Assembly: GCA_945787925.1 (NCBI GenBank)
Contig: CALZJY010000149.1
Coordinates: forward strand, 1 to 5,728
DNA from: an uncultured Anaerosporobacter sp.
GTDB lineage: Bacteria; Bacillota; Clostridia; Lachnospirales; Lachnospiraceae
DNA: 5,728 bases
Reading direction: 5' to 3'
The notes under the pieces were generated by a model. The model searched no databases, was not told where the DNA came from, and saw only the letters and a list, made by a program, of their open reading frames with translations. Below, in pieces: positions 1 through 4,807 of this stretch (position 1 is its first letter; every line of letters begins with the position of its first letter). The position numbers and the translations under genes are program-made.

Positions 1-777
1 TTAGCTCAAAAAGCTGCACAAGAAACAGAAACTGCTGCCAAAGAAAAGGCAGAAAACATTGTAAACGGTGCAATAAAGAAAGCAGCTATGATTGAGGAAG
101 ATGCGCAACAAACAGCAAGCAAGATTAAGATGACTGCTTCAGAACAAGCGAATACGTTACTTTCCAAAGCAAGAGAAGAATTATCTCAAATCCAAGCGGA
201 CGTAGCGAATTTATTACAACAATATGATAAATATAAGATTCAATACAAACAATTAATCAATACGCAATTAGAGATTCTAGATAGTCCAGCATACAATATA
301 GATTACTCTCAATTTGTTACGTACCACTCGTTCATTTCTTCTCAATTAGCAATGCCTGAGTTAGAAGAAGTGGTAGAGGAACCATGCGAAAAAGAAGAAC
401 AAGTAGAAAACATGGAAGTTCAACCAGAGGAAGAACCAGTCGTGGAAGTTACTCCTTCTGAAGAAGAAGAACCAGTAAGCGAAGAAGGAGAAGAAAAGAA
501 AGTAGCAATCGAAGAAGAATACTTCATACCGACGATTGATTTAAGTGGAATCTTAGATAATGCGAAAGATAAAGAAGTAGAAAAAGACGAACCAGTAGTT
601 TCAGATCGTGGAATGAAGGAAATTCACTCCCAAGAAAAAGGTTCTGATCTTGAACATACATTAAATGAAATGTCAGAGAAAGAATTATTATTAAAATTAT
701 TCTCAAATGTAAGTGAAACGAAAATGAAAGCTCCTAGCACAGAAGCAAAGAGTGATTTTGAGTTTCTTGATTTATAA
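1..777 (+). CDS. divIVA: DivIVA-family protein, C-terminal part (5' end outside window)
   Basis: The reading frame is open from base 1, so the gene starts upstream; the methionine at base 88 is internal. 258 residues are visible. Residues 1 to about 95 are Ala/Glu/Lys/Gln-rich heptad-like helix (coiled coil), ending in YKIQYKQLINTQLEIL (78-93). This resembles the segment near the end of the DivIVA coiled coil in Firmicutes. Residues about 120-173 form a strongly acidic Glu/Pro/Val linker, followed by a mixed polar tail ending in SDFEFLDL. DivIVA proteins bind curved membrane at poles and septa and recruit division or sporulation partners. The N-terminal lipid-binding domain, which would prove the family, is not in the window. 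The assignment therefore rests on the coiled coil, the acidic tail and proximity to lspA-rluD. Another coiled-coil protein, such as an ATP synthase b-like stalk, is less likely given the acidic tail. A terminator follows, so the gene ends its own transcript. Confidence 0.72.
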   Translation, partial: LAQKAAQETETAAKEKAENIVNGAIKKAAMIEEDAQQTASKIKMTASEQANTLLSKAREELSQIQADVANLLQQYDKYKIQYKQLINTQLEILDSPAYNIDYSQFVTYHSFISSQLAMPELEEVVEEPCEKEEQVENMEVQPEEEPVVEVTPSEEEEPVSEEGEEKKVAIEEEYFIPTIDLSGILDNAKDKEVEKDEPVVSDRGMKEIHSQEKGSDLEHTLNEMSEKELLLKLFSNVSETKMKAPSTEAKSDFEFLDL

Positions 778-779
778 TT

Positions 780-801
780 GAATACAAGAGGACTTGTATT
801 C
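780..801 (+). other. Perfect 9-bp hairpin after the divIVA stop
   Basis: GAATACAAG pairs perfectly with CTTGTATTC around an AGGA loop, starting 3 bases after the stop codon. No U-tract follows (next bases CTTTGGGG), so it is probably not a terminator by itself. It may protect the mRNA 3' end or fold together with the terminator immediately downstream. Confidence 0.55.
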
Positions 802-803
802 TT

Positions 804-849
804 TGGGGTGTCCATTTACCGAATAGTAAGTGGCTGCCCCATTTTTTCT
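804..849 (+). terminator. Intrinsic terminator of divIVA
   Basis: GGGG (805-808) pairs with CCCC (837-840), extended by two G-U pairs. After one mismatch, CCATTTAC (812-819) pairs with GTAAGTGG (826-833, one wobble) around the loop CGAATA. The stem is followed directly by ATTTTTTCT (841-849). This is a classic rho-independent terminator that separates divIVA from the aroB operon. Confidence 0.85.
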
Positions 850-864
850 AATAGCAAGTGGTAA

Positions 865-873
865 TGATAGCAT
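865..873 (+). promoter_or_regulatory. Possible extended -10 element for the aroB operon
   Basis: TG-A-TAGCAT fits an extended -10 pattern (4 of 6 to TATAAT) between the divIVA terminator and aroB. No good -35 element lies 16-18 bases upstream (TTTCTA, 3 of 6). The terminator before it means aroB needs a promoter in 850-915, and this is the best candidate I see, but it is weak. Confidence 0.2.
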
Positions 874-915
874 GAAATACGTGTAAACGCACGAGTAGAA
901 AGGAAATGATATACT

Positions 916-2016
916 ATGACAAAGTCAGATAAGATTACAGTACATTATAATGAAGTTCCAATTTACGATATATGCATTAAACATAGCTTTAGTTCGTTCT
1001 TTCGACAATTAGAGAAACTCAATACAAAAGGAAAAAAAATCTGTATCGTGTGTGATTCGACAACGAAAGAATTGTTTTTAGATGATGTGATTGATTTAGT
1101 GAAGGAATATTCTGCGCAAGTAGAGAGCTTTAGTTTTCCGGCAGGAGAGGAATCTAAGACATTAGATACGGTAAGAAAACTATATGAGCAGCTGACACTT
1201 TCCAGATTCGACCGTTCGGATTTATTGATTGCCTTAGGCGGAGGTGTTGTGGGGGACTTATGTGGATTCACTGCTGCAACGTACTTAAGAGGAATCCAAT
1301 TTATACAGATGCCAACTACCTTATTATCTATGGTAGATAGTAGTATCGGAGGCAAGACTGGGGTTGATTTTGATAGCTATAAAAATATGGTTGGCGCATT
1401 CCATCAGCCAAAGAACGTATACATCAATACTGCTTGCTTAAAGACGTTAGAAAAACGAGTATATGTCTCTGGATTTGGGGAAGTAATCAAATATGGATTA
1501 ATTTCAGATCCTGAGTTTTATACGTGGTTAAAAGAAAATCGAGAATCACTTCTTGCTTATGATGAGGGTGCCCTTCGTGAAATGATTTATCGAAGCTGTA
1601 TCAACAAGCAAAAAGTAGTGGAATCGGATCCAGAAGAAAAAGGGTTACGTGCTGTATTAAATCTTGGGCATACCATCGGACATGCAGTGGAAAAATTAAA
1701 AGAGTTTTCCTTGTATCATGGAGAGTGTGTTTCCATCGGGATGGTAGCGGCAGCCTATATTTCTTACCAAAGAGGGTTGCTTACTGCGGAAGAATTAGAA
1801 GATATTAAAGAAACGTTATCTTCCTTTGGCCTTCCGGTTCACGTAGAAGGAATCGATGCAGAAGAAACGGTTGCTGCTACAAAAAATGATAAAAAGATGC
1901 AGGCTGGAAAGATTAAGTTCATTTTAATGAAGGGGCTTGGACAATGTTATATCGATAATACGGTATCCGACCAAGAGCTTTTAGATGGAGTGAATTATAT
2001 ATTACAGAACAAATAG
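916..2016 (+). CDS. aroB: 3-dehydroquinate synthase
   Basis: This cytoplasmic NAD- and metal-dependent enzyme converts DAHP to 3-dehydroquinate, the second step of the shikimate pathway to aromatic amino acids. The 366-residue protein is of normal length. Hallmarks in order are the NAD-binding ALGGGVVGD (106-114), PTTLLSMVDSSIGGKTGVD (133-151), GFGEVIKYG (186-194), GHTIGHAVE (251-259), HGE (268-270) and KNDKK (323-327). By family comparison the metal ligands would be Glu189, His252 and His268, with His256 catalytic; the 16-residue spacing of the two His ligands matches the known enzymes. The ATG at 916 has AAGGA at 900-904, and an in-frame TGA at 907-909 rules out an earlier start. It appears to be the first gene of an operon with lspA (37-base gap, no terminator). 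No truncation or missing catalytic residue was seen. Confidence 0.97.
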   Translation: MTKSDKITVHYNEVPIYDICIKHSFSSFFRQLEKLNTKGKKICIVCDSTTKELFLDDVIDLVKEYSAQVESFSFPAGEESKTLDTVRKLYEQLTLSRFDRSDLLIALGGGVVGDLCGFTAATYLRGIQFIQMPTTLLSMVDSSIGGKTGVDFDSYKNMVGAFHQPKNVYINTACLKTLEKRVYVSGFGEVIKYGLISDPEFYTWLKENRESLLAYDEGALREMIYRSCINKQKVVESDPEEKGLRAVLNLGHTIGHAVEKLKEFSLYHGECVSIGMVAAAYISYQRGLLTAEELEDIKETLSSFGLPVHVEGIDAEETVAATKNDKKMQAGKIKFILMKGLGQCYIDNTVSDQELLDGVNYILQNK

Positions 2017-2053
2017 ATCCTTCGGTGGAGCAAGTTAGAAACGAGGAGAGAAC

Positions 2054-2554
2054 ATGAAGAAGAAATTTGGAGTTCTATGGGTAATCTTATTAGTTGCCCT
2101 AGATCAAATCACAAAATATTGGGCAGAGGGATATCTTCCTAATAATGGACCAGTCAAACTTATTAAGGATGTATTTCATTTAGAATATTTACAAAACCGT
2201 GGAATCGCATTTGGCATGTTCCAAGGGAAATTCTTATTTTTCGTATTTACAACGATTATAATATTAGTGATGATTGGCTATATTTATTATCGTATGCCAG
2301 ATACAAAGAGATATCGTCCATTACAATTTTGTACGATTTTCATTGCTGCAGGTGCAATTGGTAATATGATTGATCGTGTAGTAAATAATTATGTAATCGA
2401 TTTCTTTTATTTTAAGTTAATCGATTTCCCAATTTTCAATGTTGCGGATATTTATGTTACCGTAGCAGTATCAGTATTATTTATCTTATTACTGTTTGTA
2501 TATAAAGACGAAGAACTTCAATTTATTTACGGACGTAATAAGACAGAAAGGTAG
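2054..2554 (+). CDS. lspA: Lipoprotein signal peptidase (signal peptidase II)
   Basis: This integral membrane aspartyl protease (peptidase family A8) removes signal peptides from prolipoproteins after lipid attachment to the conserved Cys. The 166 residues are a normal length. Visible motifs are DQITKYW (17-23), NRGIAFG (48-54), GNMIDRV (103-109), VIDFF (114-118) and FNVADIYV (128-135). The catalytic pair would be Asp116 and Asp132. Hydrophobic stretches at about 5-17, 60-79, 91-105 and 133-150 fit the four-helix topology. The start has a good Shine-Dalgarno GAGGAGAG (2043-2050) close upstream. It lies between aroB and an RluD-type gene; the lspA-rluD pairing is common in Firmicutes (lspA-ylyB in Bacillus). 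The short gap to the next gene (4 bases) suggests coupled translation. Confidence 0.97.
   Translation: MKKKFGVLWVILLVALDQITKYWAEGYLPNNGPVKLIKDVFHLEYLQNRGIAFGMFQGKFLFFVFTTIIILVMIGYIYYRMPDTKRYRPLQFCTIFIAAGAIGNMIDRVVNNYVIDFFYFKLIDFPIFNVADIYVTVAVSVLFILLLFVYKDEELQFIYGRNKTER
2547..2551 (+). promoter_or_regulatory. Ribosome binding site fixing the rluD start at 2559
   Basis: AAAGG inside the last codons of lspA lies 7 bases before the ATG at 2559. The longer in-frame option from 2496 would overlap lspA by about 59 bases and add 21 residues with no match to the family N-terminus. The 2559 start is preferred. Confidence 0.75.
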
Positions 2555-2558
2555 TTAT

Positions 2559-3500
2559 ATGAAGTTACAAACAGAGGATGCACTTGATCAAATCGTTTCC
2601 TATACAGTAGAGGAAGAGGCGAACAATACTAGAATTGACAAGTACTTATCCGAGAAACAACAAGATCTTACAAGATCTTATTTACAAAAACTAATCAAAG
2701 AGGGAAATGTTACTGCAAATACAAAAGTAGTAAAAGCCAATTACAAGGTTTCTACCGGAGATGTGATTGACCTTACGATTCCGGAATTAAAGGAATTAGA
2801 TGTCGTTGCAGAAGACATCCCATTAGACATCATTTATGAAGACGACGATGTGATCCTCATCAATAAAGGAAAAGGAATGGTAGTTCATCCAGCGGCAGGC
2901 CATTATTCCGGAACATTAGTAAATGGACTTCTTCATCATTGCAAAGATGCGCTTAGCGGAATCAATGGTGTAATGCGTCCAGGGATTGTTCACCGAATCG
3001 ATATGGATACGACAGGAGTACTTGTCGTTTGCAAGAATGACAAATCCCATAACTCTCTTGCGGAGCAGTTAAAGGAACACTCTATTACTCGTAAATATGT
3101 GGCTATCGTATATGGACACTTTAAGGATGAAAAAGGAACGGTAGAAGGTCCAATCGGAAGACATCCAGTAGATCGTAAGAAAATGGCCATCAATGCAAAG
3201 AATGGGAAACCAGCGACGACACATTATACGGTGCTTGAAACATTAAAGAATAACTTCTCCCTAATTGAATGTGAATTAGAGACAGGGCGTACCCATCAGA
3301 TTCGTGTTCATATGGCAAGTATCGGACATCCTCTACTTGGAGATCAAGTATATGGACCAAGCAAGAGCCCATATAAGTTACAAGGACAAACGCTACATGC
3401 AAGAACATTAGGATTTGAGCACCCATCGACGGGAGAATATGTAGAGTTTGAAGCTCCATTACCAGAGTACTTCCAAGACTTACTTCGAAAATTAAGATAA
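2559..3500 (+). CDS. rluD: RluD-type ribosomal pseudouridine synthase (RluA family; Bacillus YlyB type)
   Basis: The predicted enzyme isomerises uridine to pseudouridine in RNA, most likely large-subunit rRNA; the exact target positions cannot be read from sequence. It has 313 residues from the ATG at 2559. An S4 RNA-binding domain occupies about 24-75 (TRIDKYLSEKQ, SYLQKLIKEGNV, STGDVIDL). The catalytic RluA domain follows: INKGKGMVVHPAAGH (101-115), HRIDMDTTGVLVVCKN (145-160) with catalytic Asp148, and ETGRTHQIRVHMASIGHPLLGD (241-262) with the conserved Arg-Thr-His-Gln-Ile-Arg motif. All essential motifs are intact. It is the last gene of the aroB-lspA-rluD unit, with a terminator just after it. 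In Gram-positives this branch may be named RluD, YlyB or RluA-family; the family call is firm and the symbol less so. Confidence 0.93.
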   Translation: MKLQTEDALDQIVSYTVEEEANNTRIDKYLSEKQQDLTRSYLQKLIKEGNVTANTKVVKANYKVSTGDVIDLTIPELKELDVVAEDIPLDIIYEDDDVILINKGKGMVVHPAAGHYSGTLVNGLLHHCKDALSGINGVMRPGIVHRIDMDTTGVLVVCKNDKSHNSLAEQLKEHSITRKYVAIVYGHFKDEKGTVEGPIGRHPVDRKKMAINAKNGKPATTHYTVLETLKNNFSLIECELETGRTHQIRVHMASIGHPLLGDQVYGPSKSPYKLQGQTLHARTLGFEHPSTGEYVEFEAPLPEYFQDLLRKLR

Positions 3501-3507
3501 GTATCCC

Positions 3508-3544
3508 AAAAGGTCTGAAATCAAAAAAGATATCAGACCTTTTT
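3508..3544 (+). terminator. Intrinsic terminator of the aroB-lspA-rluD operon
   Basis: AAAAGGTCTGA (3508-3518) pairs with TCAGACCTTTT (3533-3543) over 11 bp and runs into a T-tract (3540-3544). Inside, ATC and GAT can add 3 more pairs around an AAAAAA loop. It starts 8 bases after the rluD stop. Because A-residues flank the left arm, it could also stop transcription from the opposite side. Confidence 0.9.
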
Positions 3545-3570
3545 CCTAGATAGGAATCAGGAGAAGTCTA

Positions 3571-3599
3571 TTGACAAAGTTATATAGTAAGACTATAAT
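3571..3599 (+). promoter_or_regulatory. Perfect-consensus sigma-A/sigma-70 promoter in the intergenic region
   Basis: TTGACA (3571-3576) and TATAAT (3594-3599) are separated by exactly 17 bases, a 12-of-12 consensus match. Transcription would start near 3606-3607. It lies 27 bases downstream of the rluD terminator and 242 bases before the next start codon. A perfect inverted repeat TATAGT-AAG-ACTATA (3583-3597) overlaps the -10 box and could be an operator. Confidence 0.88.
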
Positions 3600-3668
3600 G
3601 AGGTCTATACATAAGAATTAGTTTTTTAAATAGCCGATTAGTTAAATTTAGTATAAAAACCTTCAATT

Positions 3669-3706
3669 GTGCCTGTAATTGTATGTTGTATTCAAATTAC
3701 AGGCAC
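3669..3706 (+). other. Perfect 12-bp stem-loop in the candidate RNA
   Basis: GTGCCTGTAATT (3669-3680) pairs with AATTACAGGCAC (3695-3706) without mismatch around a 14-base loop (3681-3694). It is followed by TCGCTCTATAAAAAA, not a T-tract, so it is not a terminator. It is the most stable internal structure of the predicted transcript and a likely functional module. Confidence 0.75.
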
Positions 3707-3715
3707 TCGCTCTAT

Positions 3716-3761
3716 AAAAAAGTCTCAGTAAATACAAGATGTATTCTACTGAGATTTTTTT
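3716..3761 (+). terminator. Strong intrinsic terminator (possibly bidirectional)
   Basis: TCTCAGTA (3723-3730) pairs with TACTGAGA (3747-3754), and AATACA (3731-3736) with TGTATT (3740-3745). This gives 14 pairs with a single bulged C (3746) and the loop AGA. Seven T residues (3755-3761) follow, mirrored by six A residues (3716-3721) on the left. It ends any transcript from the promoter at 3571-3599 before the radical SAM gene, unless read-through is regulated. Confidence 0.9.
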
Positions 3762-3840
3762 AGTTAAGCACTATTGCATTTGTTCTATCTGATATGGTAC
3801 TTTAGGAGTAGAACGATTGAAGTAGAAAGAGGAAATCAAA
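3762..3840 (+). promoter_or_regulatory. Upstream region of the radical SAM gene with weak promoter and inverted repeat
   Basis: No consensus promoter is visible. A weak extended -10 (TG-A-TATGGT, 3790-3798) is the best local candidate, with no proper -35. TTGTTCTA (3780-3787) can pair with TAGAACGA (3809-3816) with one wobble, enclosing AGGAG (3804-3808). The real ribosome binding site is GAGGA at 3829-3833, 7 bases before the ATG at 3841. Expression may come from this weak element or from read-through of the upstream RNA unit. Confidence 0.3.
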
Positions 3841-4716
3841 ATGCACCAAATAATTGCGAAAGGCATTTTGTCTGCGTCAAATGGAATGAACATATATCGT
3901 GGATGCAGCCATGGTTGTATCTACTGTGATGCAAGAAGCACCTGTTATCAAATGCGTCATGAGTTTGAAGATATCGAGATTAAGATCAATGCGCCAGAGT
4001 TGTTAGAGCAAACGCTAAAAAGAAAAAGACAACGTTGTATGATTGGAACAGGGGCAATGTCAGACCCTTATCTTCCGATTGAAAAACGCTTACAACTTAC
4101 AAGACAATGTTTGGAGCTGATTGAGGAATATGGATTTGGTGTATCATTATTAACCAAATCTGATTTAATCTTACGAGATCTTGAGTTATTAAAGCGGATC
4201 CATAAGAAGACAAAATGTGTAGTTCAAATGACGATGACTACGTATGATGAAGCGTTGTGCAAGAAGATCGAGCCGAATGTTTGCACGACCAAGCAACGAT
4301 TTGAAGTACTGAAGCGATTCCAAGAGGAAGGAATTCCAACGGTTTGTTGGATCACTCCGATTCTTCCTTATATTAATGATACGGAAGAGAACATTCGAGG
4401 AATTTTAAATTACTGTAAAGAAGCAGGAGTATATGGAATCATCCTATTTGGAATAGGTGTTACGTTGCGAGATGGAGACCGCCAGTATTTCTATCAAAAG
4501 TTAGACGAGCATTTTCCAGGGATGAAGGCAAAATACATCCAGCATTATGGAAATGCATATGAAGTAACTTCACCACGTAACGAACAATTGATGAAGATTG
4601 TGCGAGAAGAATGTGAAAAGCACAACATCGTATACGAGCCAAGCAGGGTATTTGATTATTTGCATAAATTTGAAGATAAGCAGCAGGGAGAACAGTTAAG
4701 TTTGTTTGACCTTTAA
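3841..4716 (+). CDS. SplB-like (COG1533-type) radical SAM protein with C-terminal clamp-binding motif
   Basis: The 291-residue protein carries YRGCSHGCIYCDARS (19-33). Cys22, Cys26 and Cys29 form the CxxxCxxC site for a 4Fe-4S cluster that cleaves S-adenosylmethionine to a 5'-deoxyadenosyl radical. Further motifs seen in the SPL-like radical SAM family are GTGAMSDPYLPIEKRLQLTR (69-88) and WITPILPYINDTEENI (170-185). Classical spore photoproduct lyase is longer, so this is likelier a relative of unknown substrate. The C-terminus is EQLSLFDL; residues 285-289 (QLSLF) match exactly the bacterial beta sliding-clamp consensus QL[SD]LF. The start at 3841 has GAGGA 7 bases upstream, with an in-frame TAG at 3823-3825. 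A terminator follows at once, so it is probably transcribed alone. The family is secure; the biochemical role is unknown, with DNA or nucleic-acid repair/modification an inference. Confidence 0.88.
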   Translation: MHQIIAKGILSASNGMNIYRGCSHGCIYCDARSTCYQMRHEFEDIEIKINAPELLEQTLKRKRQRCMIGTGAMSDPYLPIEKRLQLTRQCLELIEEYGFGVSLLTKSDLILRDLELLKRIHKKTKCVVQMTMTTYDEALCKKIEPNVCTTKQRFEVLKRFQEEGIPTVCWITPILPYINDTEENIRGILNYCKEAGVYGIILFGIGVTLRDGDRQYFYQKLDEHFPGMKAKYIQHYGNAYEVTSPRNEQLMKIVREECEKHNIVYEPSRVFDYLHKFEDKQQGEQLSLFDL

Positions 4717-4717
4717 T

Positions 4718-4758
4718 GAGAAGACAGGTAGACCATTTTAGGAATACCTGTTTTTCTC
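4718..4758 (+). terminator. Intrinsic terminator of the radical SAM gene
   Basis: ACAGGTA (4724-4730) pairs with TACCTGT (4745-4751) around a 14-base loop and is followed by TTTTTCTC. Flanking GAGAA can pair with TTCTC to lengthen the stem with a bulge. It begins 2 bases after the stop codon. Confidence 0.75.
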
Positions 4759-4780
4759 GTTGTAAACGGTATACACTATA

Positions 4781-4794
4781 TGTAATACATTACA
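4781..4794 (+). promoter_or_regulatory. Operator-like palindrome before the DUF434 gene
   Basis: TGTAAT-AC-ATTACA is a perfect 6-2-6 inverted repeat lying directly against the AAGGAGA ribosome binding site (4794-4800). The 2-base spacing argues for a protein-binding DNA site rather than an RNA hairpin. A possible -35-like TTGTAA (4760-4765) is 15 bases before TGTAAT (5 of 6 to the -10 consensus), so the palindrome may overlap the promoter. TTGTAA is also repeated inverted as TTACAA at 4790-4795. No regulator can be assigned. Confidence 0.4.
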
Positions 4795-4807
4795 AGGAGA
4801 GTTCATT

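Larger units (their letters stand above)
3607..3761 (+). ncRNA. Candidate small RNA or terminating leader RNA (about 155 nt)
   Basis: The segment between the perfect promoter and the terminator ending at 3761 has no credible protein gene. The only ATG-started frame of note (3683-3763, 26 codons) has no ribosome binding site and runs through both arms of the terminator. The 5' third is AT-rich with a repeated ATTAGTT; GTTTTT (3621-3626) could pair with AAAAAC (3655-3660). The middle is a perfect 12-bp stem-loop (3669-3706), and the 3' end is a U-tailed hairpin. Such a unit could be a free-standing sRNA or a riboswitch/attenuator controlling the radical SAM gene 80 bases downstream. I do not recognise a known riboswitch consensus. 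Existence of the transcript is inferred from its signals only. Confidence 0.6.

Noticed and set aside
88..90. ATG at 88 as start of the first gene
   Set aside because: The frame is open back to base 1 with the same coiled-coil composition and no ribosome binding site before 88, so the gene starts outside the window.
963..1355. 130-codon minus-strand ORF inside aroB (also minus-strand ORFs inside divIVA, rluD and the radical SAM gene)
   Set aside because: They lie wholly or mostly opposite well-supported genes, show no family motifs and have no upstream signals; they are antisense shadows.
2496..2558. N-terminal extension of the rluD frame
   Set aside because: It would overlap lspA, lacks a ribosome binding site, and encodes residues unlike the family; ATG 2559 has AAAGG 7 bases upstream.
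3706..3722. Possible preQ1-I riboswitch tail (CTCTATAAAAAA)
   Set aside because: The short tail looks similar, but the required upstream P1 partner and pyrimidine-rich loop are not found; the A-run is explained by the terminator's left flank.
3683..3763. 26-codon ORF inside the candidate RNA
   Set aside because: No Shine-Dalgarno sequence, starts in a hairpin loop and translates through both arms of the terminator.
3782..3814. LexA/SOS box upstream of the radical SAM gene
   Set aside because: The arms are GTTC...GAAC with a long gap, the reverse orientation and wrong spacing for the Gram-positive GAAC-N4-GTTC box.
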